From: Mucilaginibacter boryungensis
GTDB taxonomy: Bacteria > Bacteroidota > Bacteroidia > Sphingobacteriales > Sphingobacteriaceae
DNA length: 64,000 nt
Assembly (NCBI RefSeq): GCF_015221995.1
Contig: NZ_JADFFM010000001.1
Coordinates: 372,001-436,000, forward strand
Reading direction: 5' to 3'
Shown here: one piece after another, positions 44,217-53,247 of the stretch
How positions within the stretch are numbered: position 1 is the first letter of the stretch
Layout of the letters: every line of letters begins with the position of its first letter
Notes under the pieces: generated by a model
Seen by the model: only the letters and a program-made list of their open reading frames with translations
The model's database searches: none
What the model was told of the DNA's origin: nothing
Program-made: the position numbers and the translations under genes

Positions 44217-44591
44217 ATGTTTAAAAAAATAAGCGTTTTAACTTTGGTGCTGCTGTACTTTGTTACAGCATCGGGCTTTGCGCTTAATTTACATTATTGT
44301 GGTAAAACATTAGCATCGGTTAAAATAGATGCGCCGGCCAAAAAATGCAGCCCGGTAAAAATGAAATGCTGCCACGATAAGCAAGTGGTAGTTAAGGTAA
44401 AAGACGCCCACCAGGCAAAAACGCCATCGCTTTTAAGCAAACTATTTTATGTAGACCTGCCCAAGCTACCCTTCGAGGATTATATTTTCCCGCCGCAGGA
44501 TGAAGCTACTGACGAACCCGCCCAGCGTGGCCCGCCTAATGGGGGATGCAGCACACCTGTATATATCCAAAATTGCTCACTCCGTATTTGA
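44217..44591 (+). CDS. HYC_CC_PP family protein
   Basis: A 124-residue secreted protein (signal about residues 1-22) with the three blocks that give the family its name: HYCGK near residue 26, CCHDK near residue 51 and PP with a C-terminal GGCSTPVYIQNCS. The Cys/His content suggests metal or thiol chemistry; family function is not known to me. It is first in a plus-strand series followed by a periplasmic HMA protein, which supports a link with copper or other soft metals. Confidence 0.8.
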   Translation: MFKKISVLTLVLLYFVTASGFALNLHYCGKTLASVKIDAPAKKCSPVKMKCCHDKQVVVKVKDAHQAKTPSLLSKLFYVDLPKLPFEDYIFPPQDEATDEPAQRGPPNGGCSTPVYIQNCSLRI

Positions 44592-44679
44592 TCTGTCGAT
44601 AATATTCCTGTTTAAGAAATTGACCTGCGCGATAACATCGCTGCATAATCATGTTTTAACATTAATTATTCGACACATT

Positions 44680-45177
44680 ATGAAATTTCTGAAAATATTT
44701 TCTTTATTGCTGGCTTTAGGTATAGGCGCAGCAAAAGCCCAATTTGTTAAAGCCGAGGTACAGGTAAGCGGCCTCACCTGTTCCATGTGTTCAAAGGCAA
44801 CCGAGAAAGCCCTCCGTACACTTGAATTCATCGGTGATATTAAACCCGATCTTAACCGCAACGTTTTTGTGATTACTTTTAAAAGCAACACTCCGGTCAG
44901 TTTAGATCAGATCAGCAAAAAAGTGCAGAATGCAGGTTTTTCTGTTAATAACCTGAAAGCTACGTTCAATTTTGCCTCTACTAAACTTAACAGCAATACG
45001 TTTAGCTATTCTGGCGATACCTATTTGGTGGTAGCCGGTGCCGATAAAGCCCCAAGCGGCCCAACAACAGTTACTGTGGTTGATAAAGGATTTGCTCCCC
45101 CATCTGTTTATAAAAAGTATGCAGGTATTAACCCCGCTGATGCTAAAACAGGCCGGGTTTACCGGGTAATAATTTAA
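44680..45177 (+). CDS. Periplasmic heavy-metal-associated (HMA) domain protein
   Basis: The ATG at 44680 (MKFLKIFSLLLALGIGAAKA) begins a clear signal peptide and gives 165 residues; the longer frame runs through the previous gene's 3' end. The HMA domain has the binding loop GLTCSMCSKATEKAL, with CxxC as C-S-M-C. The C-terminal 70 residues are of unknown fold. HMA domains carry copper, silver, zinc or mercury ions; export makes it a periplasmic metal chaperone rather than a cytoplasmic one. Confidence 0.8.
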   Translation: MKFLKIFSLLLALGIGAAKAQFVKAEVQVSGLTCSMCSKATEKALRTLEFIGDIKPDLNRNVFVITFKSNTPVSLDQISKKVQNAGFSVNNLKATFNFASTKLNSNTFSYSGDTYLVVAGADKAPSGPTTVTVVDKGFAPPSVYKKYAGINPADAKTGRVYRVII

Positions 45178-45181
45178 GTGT

Positions 45182-45988
45182 ATGATTAAGCGATTAATTA
45201 TTGCACTGGGGTTGATTATCCCGGCTGCACCAGCATTGGCGCAGGAACTGTATGTAAACACCGAGCCGGCCAGTAACATGGCCGCTAGATCTTTAGGGAT
45301 ACGGATAGAGAACCAGGGCTATAATGCCAACGGGTTTAAAAACCGCAGCACGCTTGAACTAATGTATGGCGCAGGCAAAAGCCTGATGCTGCATACCGCA
45401 TTTTACGCATCGGATTATGATCAACCCGGTCAAAAGTTTGGAGGGGTAAGCGCTTATGCCAAATACCGTTTTTTATCGGTCGATTCTGTTCAGCGGCACT
45501 TTCGGGGGGCAGTATTTGCCAAGATATCTACTATCAATAATCCGTTTATTAATCAGGAGATCAGCTTAGAAGGCGATAACTCTGGTTGGCAAAGCGGTTT
45601 GGTATTTACCCAATTACTGCATAAGTTGGCCATATCCGGCTCAGCAAGTTATCTGCATGCCTTGGATAACCGTGGCGGATATCATTTACCCGTTGGCAGC
45701 GCCAGGGATGCGATAGGCTATACCCTTTCTGCCGGGTACCTGCTGTTCCCTAAAACCTATACGGATTATAAACAGGTTAACGTGAATTTATATGCTGAAT
45801 TACTTGGTAAGAGCAATCCCGGTTACGGGCAAGGTTATTTGGATATAGCCCCTGCCGTCCAGTTTATTTTTAACAGCGTATTCCGGGTCGATCTGGCTTA
45901 TCGTGCACCCTTATATAGCAACATGGTACGCAACAGCGAAAACACTTACCTGGTGCGACTGGAATACAATTTGTTCAATATTTTTTAA
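45182..45988 (+). CDS. Predicted outer-membrane barrel protein of the metal cluster
   Basis: A 268-residue protein with a signal peptide (MIKRLIIALGLIIPAAPALA). The mature part has repeated amphipathic strands, e.g. GIRIENQGYNANGFKNRSTL, and a C-terminal LVRLEYNLFNIF, as in beta-barrels. Not assigned to a named family. It starts 4 bp after the HMA gene, so they are coupled; a role in outer-membrane metal passage is inferred from position only. Confidence 0.65.
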   Translation: MIKRLIIALGLIIPAAPALAQELYVNTEPASNMAARSLGIRIENQGYNANGFKNRSTLELMYGAGKSLMLHTAFYASDYDQPGQKFGGVSAYAKYRFLSVDSVQRHFRGAVFAKISTINNPFINQEISLEGDNSGWQSGLVFTQLLHKLAISGSASYLHALDNRGGYHLPVGSARDAIGYTLSAGYLLFPKTYTDYKQVNVNLYAELLGKSNPGYGQGYLDIAPAVQFIFNSVFRVDLAYRAPLYSNMVRNSENTYLVRLEYNLFNIF

Positions 45989-46001
45989 CTACCTAATCAT
46001 T

Positions 46002-47429
46002 ATGAAAAGATATTTTTTCACTTATATATTATTGTTGGCTGGCTTTGTGGCTAATGCGCAGCATCATATGGCTGATAGCGCCAAAATGAAAATGCCAACT
46101 GCCAAACCCACGCAGCATAAGATGCCGATGAATATGGACAAAATGAAAAAGGACAGCATGAAACATGCCATGCCAATGGATATGCCCGGCATGAAAATGA
46201 ACATGGATACCATGAAGCATACCATGCCGATGAGCATGAGTAGTATGTATTCGCCTGATTTGCCTATGAGCCGCGATGGTTCGGGCACCTCGTGGCTGCC
46301 GGATGCCAGCCCGATGTATGCTTACATGAAACACAGCAACGGTTGGATGAGTATGCTGCATTTTAACCAGTTTGTGCGTTATAATGTGCAGGATATATTT
46401 AAAGCGGGCAGCCGCGGCGGGCACCACTTTGATGCACCCAACATGATTATGGGGATGACGCAGCGCAAAGTAGGCAAAAACGGCTTGTTCGGCATTAATG
46501 CCATGCTATCGTTTGACCCGTTTTTAGTTGGTAATGCCGGCTACCCATTGTTATATCAAACAGGGGAGTCGTACAAAGGTCAAAAACTGGTAGACCGTCA
46601 GCACCCGCACGATCTGTTTGCAGAATTAAGCCTGAGCTACAATCAGCACTTGGCTAAAAACACCGATGCTTATGTAAGTGTAGGGTACCCCGGCGAACCA
46701 GCTTTGGGGCCACCGGTATTTATGCACCGCTTATCGGGTATGAGCAATCCCGACGCGCCGTTAACCCATCATTATGCTGATGCCACACACATTACCTTTG
46801 GCGTAACAACCTTAGGCTTCCGCTACAAAAATGTGAAATTAGAAGGTTCGGCTTTTACCGGCCGCGAACCGGATGAGCACCGCTATGATTTTGACCCGAC
46901 TAAATTTGATTCATATTCCTTAAGGTTATCCTATAACCCATCTCGCGAATGGGCCTTGCAGGTGTCAAACGGTTGGATCCATAGCCCGGAAGATTTGGAA
47001 CCGCAGCAGAATGTGGACAGGTTTACAGCATCGGCTATCCACACCAAAATGCTTGACGACCATAGTTATATAGCCACCAGCCTGGTATACGGACAAAATC
47101 ATTATTCGGATAATGGTAAAACATTGCCATCGGCTTTGCTGGAAAGTACGTTGCAATTAAGTAAGGCGGCCATTTATACGCGTTATGAGTTTGTGCGAAA
47201 AGATGCGGAAGAGCTTGACCTGCATGCGCTTTATCCAACAAACCCCAATTTTAATATCAACGCATTTACTTTAGGTACCAATCGTATTATCGGCACGTTT
47301 AAAAATACCGATGTGCGCCTGGGCCTGCAGGGTACGGTGAATTTTTCCCCAACGCAGTTGCATACTTTATATGGCACCGCGCCAGTGGGATTCGAGGTTT
47401 ACCTGAGGGTTAGTCCATCCATGATGTAA
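46002..47429 (+). CDS. Secreted protein with Met/His-rich metal-binding N-terminus
   Basis: I start at the ATG at 46002 (MKRYFFTYILLLAGFVANAQ), a good signal peptide, giving 475 residues. Residues 21-80 are extremely rich in Met, His, Lys and Asp, with repeats such as MPMNMDKMKKDSMKHAMPMD, much like the Met-rich stretches of copper proteins (PcoA, CopB, CopK types). The rest looks like an outer-membrane barrel (strands GFRYKNVKLEGSAF, SYNPSREWALQVS, C-terminal FEVYLRVSPSMM). The barrel part resembles no family I can name. Function in copper or silver sequestration or efflux is inferred from the repeats and neighbours. Confidence 0.7.
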   Translation: MKRYFFTYILLLAGFVANAQHHMADSAKMKMPTAKPTQHKMPMNMDKMKKDSMKHAMPMDMPGMKMNMDTMKHTMPMSMSSMYSPDLPMSRDGSGTSWLPDASPMYAYMKHSNGWMSMLHFNQFVRYNVQDIFKAGSRGGHHFDAPNMIMGMTQRKVGKNGLFGINAMLSFDPFLVGNAGYPLLYQTGESYKGQKLVDRQHPHDLFAELSLSYNQHLAKNTDAYVSVGYPGEPALGPPVFMHRLSGMSNPDAPLTHHYADATHITFGVTTLGFRYKNVKLEGSAFTGREPDEHRYDFDPTKFDSYSLRLSYNPSREWALQVSNGWIHSPEDLEPQQNVDRFTASAIHTKMLDDHSYIATSLVYGQNHYSDNGKTLPSALLESTLQLSKAAIYTRYEFVRKDAEELDLHALYPTNPNFNINAFTLGTNRIIGTFKNTDVRLGLQGTVNFSPTQLHTLYGTAPVGFEVYLRVSPSMM

Positions 47430-47431
47430 GG

Positions 47432-49546
47432 CTACCTGGTAAAGGTACCCCCAATTACTTTGATCTCGGTACGGCGGTTAAACTGGTGGTCTTCTTCGCT
47501 ACACGGCACACCGTTGGCACATTGGTTAAGTAAGCGGGTTTCGCCGTAACCTATGGCTACCATACGGTTTTCTGCAATGCCATGACGTTTAAGGTAGGCT
47601 ACTGCCGATATAGCGCGTGCATACGAGAGCAACATGTTATAATAATCAGATCCACGGGAATCTGTATGCGATGAAAGCTCGATCCTCATGGTCGGGTTTT
47701 CGCGCATTATAGCTACCAGTTTATCCAGTTCAACCATAGCATCGGGGCGTATATTAGCCCGGTTCAGGTCATAGTAAATATTACGGATGATAAAGGTTTT
47801 CCCTATTTCCAGGTGTTCGATGGTTAGGTTTAAGTTGACGGTTACTACCTTATTGCCTGATGCATCCATGCCAGCGGTTGAAATACGCTGCGTTGATGGA
47901 TAATAACCTACCCGGCGTGCCTCTACCAGGTAATCCTGCCCCGAGGTAACCGGGAATGAAAACATTTGATTTTTTAAGGCCATGCCGCCACCAATTGTTT
48001 CGCCGTGCGCGTTTTTCAATAGCACTGTTACCGAATCTATTGGCTGCCTACTAGTACTTTCAAAAATTTTACCCTGTAACGTAATGAGGCGTGTTGGTAC
48101 ATTGCCTGATGAAATGGTTGGTGTGGCATTTGCCAATCCTTCGCCAGGAGCAGGGACACCCACTGCTGCTTTATTAGTAGCAGGTATAGTATTTGGCGGT
48201 TTTATTGCCGCTATTGGTTTTTCGGGATTATCATGCCCGGTGTAAATAAAGCTGTAAATGTCATCACTGCCTTGTCCGCCTTGCCTGTCTGATGACAGAT
48301 AACCGGTTCTGCCATCTATACTTACAAAGCAAAAATCGTCGCTTGTAGAATTTAGTGGATATTTCAGGTTAACTGGTGTGCTCCAAATGGCCCCCGACCC
48401 CTTAGCCGAAAAAATATCATAGCCGCCCATTCCCGGTAACCCGCGCGACGAAAAATAAAGTTTGCCATCACCACCTATGGAAGGGAAAGCTTCATCGGCC
48501 GGGGTATTAATGGTATTGCCACAGTTAACGGGTTTGCCCCATTTTCCATCGGATGTTTTTTCGCTATACCAGATATCGGTTTTACCAAACCCGCCGGGCA
48601 TATCAGAGGTAAAGTAAAGTATCTGGCCGTTTTTTGAAAGCGCCGCATGGCCTATGGAGTAAGCATTCACATTATTATAAGGGAACCTTTTAAAATTACC
48701 CCACTTGCCATTGCCCGCTTTTGTGGCCATTATCAACTCTAGCCGCCTGATATACAGGTGCTGGTCAAACGGTGTCTTAATATCGGGAAGATCGCCTGTG
48801 CTTAAACGTGTGGTAACCGTAATGTAGGCGGTATCGCCGGTAGCATTTACGGCCATTGGCCCTGTGTGGTAATCTTTGCTTAAATTAATATCTCCGGTGT
48901 TGTCAAATGCAATTTCTTCAGTTTCGTTATGCGCAACATCATATTTGAACAGTTTAAGCCACTCGTTACCGGTACGGTAATAAATACCCTTATCGCCCTT
49001 ATAATCCCCTGTTGACCGGTCGGAAGTATAGATCAGGCGGTCGGTATTCAGGTAGCTTACACCCCAGTCGCCGTAAATGCTGTTCATCTTCTTTTCGTTG
49101 GTTACTTTATAGTTGCCAACCCGGCTGCTCCAGGCAACTGCCGAATCACAAGCGGCCAGTTTAAAATCAAGCTGATCTTTCGGGCCGCCGGCAAAGTAAC
49201 GTTTATATTGTTCTTTGGCTTTTTCAAACTTTTTATCGCGTAGCAAAACTTCGGCGTAGTAATATATCGATATAGGTTTTACCCCTTTCATGGCAGCGGC
49301 GCGGGCATACCATTCCTCGGCCTGTTCATAATTATTCATCAGGCGGTAGCAATCGGCTACGCGTTCAATCACAGATGGTTGAGGCTTATCAGCCTCGGCC
49401 AGTTTGAGGTATAAATCAAGGCTTTTAAAATATTCGGCCCTTTCAAATAAACGGTCGGCCTGGGTACGGCGACTTGTCAGCTCCTGTGCTTGCAGGGGTT
49501 GGATAAGTAGCGATACAAACAAGAAGACAAGTATATATTTGATCAT
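47432..49546 (-). CDS. OmpA-family protein with TPR and PD40 repeats, T9SS-associated
   Basis: A 704-residue protein: signal peptide (1-20), TPR-like helices (about 25-130), PD40/TolB-like propeller repeats (about 160-440, e.g. LSKNGQILYFTSDMPGG and SIGGDGKLYFSSRGLPG), a CarboxypepD_reg-like domain (about 480-570) and a C-terminal OmpA domain (IELSSHTDSRGSDYYN). This architecture is that of PorE-like and SprF-associated proteins of the type IX secretion and gliding machinery. Cotranscribed with the PorP/SprF and CTD cargo genes upstream (9-bp gap). Confidence 0.85.
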   Translation of the reverse strand: MIKYILVFLFVSLLIQPLQAQELTSRRTQADRLFERAEYFKSLDLYLKLAEADKPQPSVIERVADCYRLMNNYEQAEEWYARAAAMKGVKPISIYYYAEVLLRDKKFEKAKEQYKRYFAGGPKDQLDFKLAACDSAVAWSSRVGNYKVTNEKKMNSIYGDWGVSYLNTDRLIYTSDRSTGDYKGDKGIYYRTGNEWLKLFKYDVAHNETEEIAFDNTGDINLSKDYHTGPMAVNATGDTAYITVTTRLSTGDLPDIKTPFDQHLYIRRLELIMATKAGNGKWGNFKRFPYNNVNAYSIGHAALSKNGQILYFTSDMPGGFGKTDIWYSEKTSDGKWGKPVNCGNTINTPADEAFPSIGGDGKLYFSSRGLPGMGGYDIFSAKGSGAIWSTPVNLKYPLNSTSDDFCFVSIDGRTGYLSSDRQGGQGSDDIYSFIYTGHDNPEKPIAAIKPPNTIPATNKAAVGVPAPGEGLANATPTISSGNVPTRLITLQGKIFESTSRQPIDSVTVLLKNAHGETIGGGMALKNQMFSFPVTSGQDYLVEARRVGYYPSTQRISTAGMDASGNKVVTVNLNLTIEHLEIGKTFIIRNIYYDLNRANIRPDAMVELDKLVAIMRENPTMRIELSSHTDSRGSDYYNMLLSYARAISAVAYLKRHGIAENRMVAIGYGETRLLNQCANGVPCSEEDHQFNRRTEIKVIGGTFTR

Positions 49547-49555
49547 AGTAATAGT

Positions 49556-50536
49556 TTAAAAATATCGCGGACTTAATATCCGTTCTTTTCTCCGGCTAAA
49601 GCTTATCCCTAACGAAAGTTCGTGCGTACCGTTAGAATAGCTGGCCAGCTTATTCATATTCACATCATACGAGTAACCGATACGGAAACGATCGCTGACA
49701 TAGTATTGTACTATCCCCGAAATAGCATCGTAATGACTTAAACTTGTTTGCAATGCCGTTTTGCTAAAGGTAGGCACGCCTGTACGATAGGATGCCCCAA
49801 GCCACAATGTTTTTCCTAATAAAAAATTAGTACTGAGGTCTACATTTGTAGGGCCTTTAAGGTCTTCTTTTATCAGGATAGATGGTTTCCAGTCCAGGCT
49901 GCCTGTTAAGGGCATCATATAACCGGCCGTAAGATAAAACGTGCGCGATTCCCGCACTACGGCTGCATTATCTTTAAAATTAGCATCGGCCAGTATATTT
50001 AGCGCAGATGCCCCTATGTAAAATGTGGGTGAATTGTAAAAAACGCCAAAACGAAAATCGGGCGACAGTTTACTAATGTTACCTGCCCCAATGCCAGGGT
50101 CGTTAATGTCGGTAGCCTGAAATTTTGATTCATCTACACTATACTGCGATACGCCAAATCCTATCCCAAAACTAAGGCGACGTGTATCTTCATCATCCAG
50201 TTGCAAACGGTAAGCATAATTTGCGTAGGCCGATGAGGTAGTTTGCGGCCCAAGCTGATCGGCCGTAACTACCGCTCCGAGGCCCACGTTTTTATAAATA
50301 TCGTCAGTAAGCCCGTCAATAGATACAGCTCCTGTTTTTGGCGCACCCGGGATGCCCGTCCATTGCAGGCGACTTACCATGTTCAGCGTCCAGTCTTCTT
50401 TATATCCCGCATAAGCAGGGTTTACAGTTAAACCGGTAAAAGCATACTGACTAAATTGAATGCCCTGCTGTGCATAGCCTTTTACACCTAAGCTAAGCAA
50501 TAATATCAGCGTATATTTTTTCACAGCTTTTATCAT
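49556..50536 (-). CDS. PorP/SprF family outer-membrane protein
   Basis: The ATG at 50536 overlaps the stop of the upstream gene (ATGA), giving 326 residues with a signal peptide (MIKAVKKYTLILLLSLGVKG). The mature start QQGIQFSQYAFTGLTVNPAYAG is the PorP/SprF hallmark; the C-terminus HELSLGISFSRRKE is a typical barrel end. These proteins bind type B CTD cargo and hold it at the surface. The overlap with the cargo gene implies one operon and one functional pair. Confidence 0.9.
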   Translation of the reverse strand: MIKAVKKYTLILLLSLGVKGYAQQGIQFSQYAFTGLTVNPAYAGYKEDWTLNMVSRLQWTGIPGAPKTGAVSIDGLTDDIYKNVGLGAVVTADQLGPQTTSSAYANYAYRLQLDDEDTRRLSFGIGFGVSQYSVDESKFQATDINDPGIGAGNISKLSPDFRFGVFYNSPTFYIGASALNILADANFKDNAAVVRESRTFYLTAGYMMPLTGSLDWKPSILIKEDLKGPTNVDLSTNFLLGKTLWLGASYRTGVPTFSKTALQTSLSHYDAISGIVQYYVSDRFRIGYSYDVNMNKLASYSNGTHELSLGISFSRRKERILSPRYF

Positions 50537-53031
50537 TTTCCCCGTCGTAAAAATATCCATCCTTTAAAAGTTGTGAAATTACCGCTAAGCTCTTTTTTAT
50601 TCAGCACATAATAATAGGTCCCTTCGCTAAGGCCATTGCCGTCCCAAGTGTTCTGGTAATTGTTTGAGCGATAGACCTCGTTCCCCCAACGGTTAAAAAT
50701 AAGCAGCTGCGAGCCCGGGAACGACAAGATACCTGGTATAGTGAAGGTGTCATTTTTACCATCGCCATTAGGGGTGAAAACACTCGGGATATCTACTGTT
50801 TTTGGTACAACAGTTATTAGTACGGTATCAACACAACCCGATGCATTAGCGCGTATAAAGGTATATACACCCACATCATTAAACCCGCTAACGGTAGTAG
50901 TTAAGGCTGTGGGTGCAGCTATGGTAGTTTGCGGTATACTGGCATATTCAGACCATACGCCGGGGTTTGTATCGGTTAAGGTAACTACATCTCCCTGGTA
51001 AATGCTTTGATCGAGGCCTGCATTTGGCAAGGCCAAAAAGTTAAGTGTGTTAGTTTTGACATTATTACAGCCGGTGCCAGATGGTGCGCTGTCACATTCA
51101 GCCTGGGCATCTGTTGGCGCGGCGCCGTCGGGGTTTGTAGCATCAGGATCGGTAACGTCGGCGGTACGTAATATGCTGGCAGTTACTGCAACATTGCCGC
51201 CACCTGGTGTGGCCGTTACCTTTCCGGTTACGGTATAGGTGCGTATGGCGCCATTAGCAAGGTTAAGCGTGGCAGTATAAGCCGCTGTTGTTGTACTTTC
51301 GTTACTCGATGAAGATATACCCGTAGTAGCAGCTCCCACAACAGTTACGTTGGTTAAGTTAGATGGGAAAGTAAAGTTGAATGTGCTGCCGGTTACATCG
51401 GTAGGGCCGTTGTTTTTTACGGTAAAGGTGTAAGTTACAGTTTGGCCAACACAACCGCCCCCGCCATTAACATTAATGTCGGTTACTTCTAAATCAGCCT
51501 CCCGCACCTGAAAGCTAACAGTACTTGCCGCGGGCGTATTGGCAATGAACGACCATGTGTCTAACCCTTTGGTATCACCAAAATCGGTTGGGCTTGTACC
51601 CGCGCTGCCCCATTTATGCCCGTTGATCTGGCTGTTTTGGCCTGTTGTATTCTTTATGGGAGAAGACGGAGTGCTGGGCGGGGCAAATGTAATTTGGCTA
51701 TCATCCCAATATACCGTAAAATCGGGCGATGACTGGCCATTAAGCCTAGTTAACAAAATGCCATTAACATTCCGTTCCACATCAAAAAATGGGAAGTGTA
51801 CCTCGCCCCCAAAAAGTATGGCATTAAGGGTTGATGAATAATTACCGACGGGTACTTTACCGCCTAAGCCATTGGTGCCATCCCAATTGGCAGTATTAGT
51901 GCCGTTTATGATCTGGCCGGTTATTTGTTTATCGATAGGATCATTAAATACACCGTTATTATTTACATCTATTGATATGGTATAAGTGCCATTTTTATTA
52001 GCGCCGAAAGAAAAAATACCGCCCAGGGGTGATGTTCCAGCTTTGCCTAAAGTGCCTTCTGTACCTGTAAAGCTAAGCTGCGCTGTTATACGCGGGGTAA
52101 CAAATGGAGTTAGCAGCCAGGTGGTGCCCGTGGGTGTTGGCGCTGTGGCAGGCAGATCGGCTGCAGGTGAATTAAAAAATAGTTTGTGGGTAATATCTGT
52201 AGGCGTATCGGCTGCGCGGGGGTCTTGTATATCTATTCCCCCCAGCGTGTTTACACTAAGGTACGATGCTGTACCACCGGCTTTTCTGAAACCTTTATTA
52301 TTTGCAAAGAACGAGAAACCATTACCCGCCTGGCCGTTATTGTCAAACTTGTATAGGTACCCATCATTTGTCAGTACTTGGAATATGCCGTTAAAACCAA
52401 CATCAAAAGTGCCCAATATGCCCGAAAATATATTGGTGTATACCCTTCCGGTTAAAAAAGCTGTATTGGCAACATTACGCACAGAAACATCAAATGCAGT
52501 AATGTATTGCCCGCTTGGCTGTACCCAATCGGCATCGGATGATACAGGTTCAGGGTTCTCTAAACTTACCTGTCCGCCGTTTTCGGGCATAAAATCAACC
52601 TCCCAAACACCGTCTTCGCCAGCTAATACAGTATGTTGATAGGGAATATAACCACCCGCTGTTGGCAGTGGGCCAGCCAATTCCTGCGATCTGTTAACAA
52701 TGCGCCCAACTGTTGTTGAACTACCGCTGGTATAGGTATTGCCGTTAGGGGCCCGCAAATTTATAGTACCCGACCCCATACCCTGTGCGCTTGAACCTAC
52801 GTTGATCACCTCGCCCACTTTGGCATAAACTTTCATAGTGCCATTAGTGGGAAAATTGAAGGATTGAGTTGCAGTTGTGCCCGATACCAGGAAAGCCCTG
52901 CTGCCATGGTTGGCATTCAGTTCCTTACTTCCTTCGGCAAAAATGGCCTGTACCGGAAATAGAATAGCGGTAAAAAAAATACATATAAGGTTTATATGAC
53001 GGTTTTTAGACAGGTAATTCACACTGCGCAT
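50533..53031 (-). CDS. Large surface protein with type B T9SS sorting domain
   Basis: I use the ATG at 53031 (MRSVNYLSKNRHINLI); the frame extends upstream only to a TTG. The protein has about 832 residues. It has a signal peptide (ending FAEG), a beta-rich body of unknown fold, a DUF11-type repeat at about 515-640 (ADLEVTDINVNGG, YTFTVKNNGPTDVTGS), and the C-terminal CHU_C-type gliding-motility/sorting domain (VFTPNGDGKNDTFTIPG, IFNRWGNEVY, GTYYYVLN). It should be exported by T9SS and held by the PorP/SprF-like protein encoded next. Confidence 0.88.
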   Translation of the reverse strand: MRSVNYLSKNRHINLICIFFTAILFPVQAIFAEGSKELNANHGSRAFLVSGTTATQSFNFPTNGTMKVYAKVGEVINVGSSAQGMGSGTINLRAPNGNTYTSGSSTTVGRIVNRSQELAGPLPTAGGYIPYQHTVLAGEDGVWEVDFMPENGGQVSLENPEPVSSDADWVQPSGQYITAFDVSVRNVANTAFLTGRVYTNIFSGILGTFDVGFNGIFQVLTNDGYLYKFDNNGQAGNGFSFFANNKGFRKAGGTASYLSVNTLGGIDIQDPRAADTPTDITHKLFFNSPAADLPATAPTPTGTTWLLTPFVTPRITAQLSFTGTEGTLGKAGTSPLGGIFSFGANKNGTYTISIDVNNNGVFNDPIDKQITGQIINGTNTANWDGTNGLGGKVPVGNYSSTLNAILFGGEVHFPFFDVERNVNGILLTRLNGQSSPDFTVYWDDSQITFAPPSTPSSPIKNTTGQNSQINGHKWGSAGTSPTDFGDTKGLDTWSFIANTPAASTVSFQVREADLEVTDINVNGGGGCVGQTVTYTFTVKNNGPTDVTGSTFNFTFPSNLTNVTVVGAATTGISSSSNESTTTAAYTATLNLANGAIRTYTVTGKVTATPGGGNVAVTASILRTADVTDPDATNPDGAAPTDAQAECDSAPSGTGCNNVKTNTLNFLALPNAGLDQSIYQGDVVTLTDTNPGVWSEYASIPQTTIAAPTALTTTVSGFNDVGVYTFIRANASGCVDTVLITVVPKTVDIPSVFTPNGDGKNDTFTIPGILSFPGSQLLIFNRWGNEVYRSNNYQNTWDGNGLSEGTYYYVLNKKELSGNFTTFKGWIFLRRGK

Positions 53032-53247
53032 TAAATAGGTTAGCAATTAAATGTTGAAGTTATAAAATTTAATGAGTGTATACTATAAGAACAAAATTTA
53101 ATTTTAACTATATAGTTATCCATCATCCCGTTTTACGGATAATTACATAATTCGTTCGCTTAGCGTCGAAATATTTTTTTCGTTAAGTTAAATTCACACG
53201 AAAAAAGTAAGATATAGCGGTATGGAAAAAGGATATTTGCCTGGTGG

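Noticed and set aside
46029..46427. His-rich 132-residue minus-strand frame
   Set aside because: It is the reverse reading of the Met-rich repeat of the plus-strand gene; Met codons (ATG) read as His (CAT) on the other strand.
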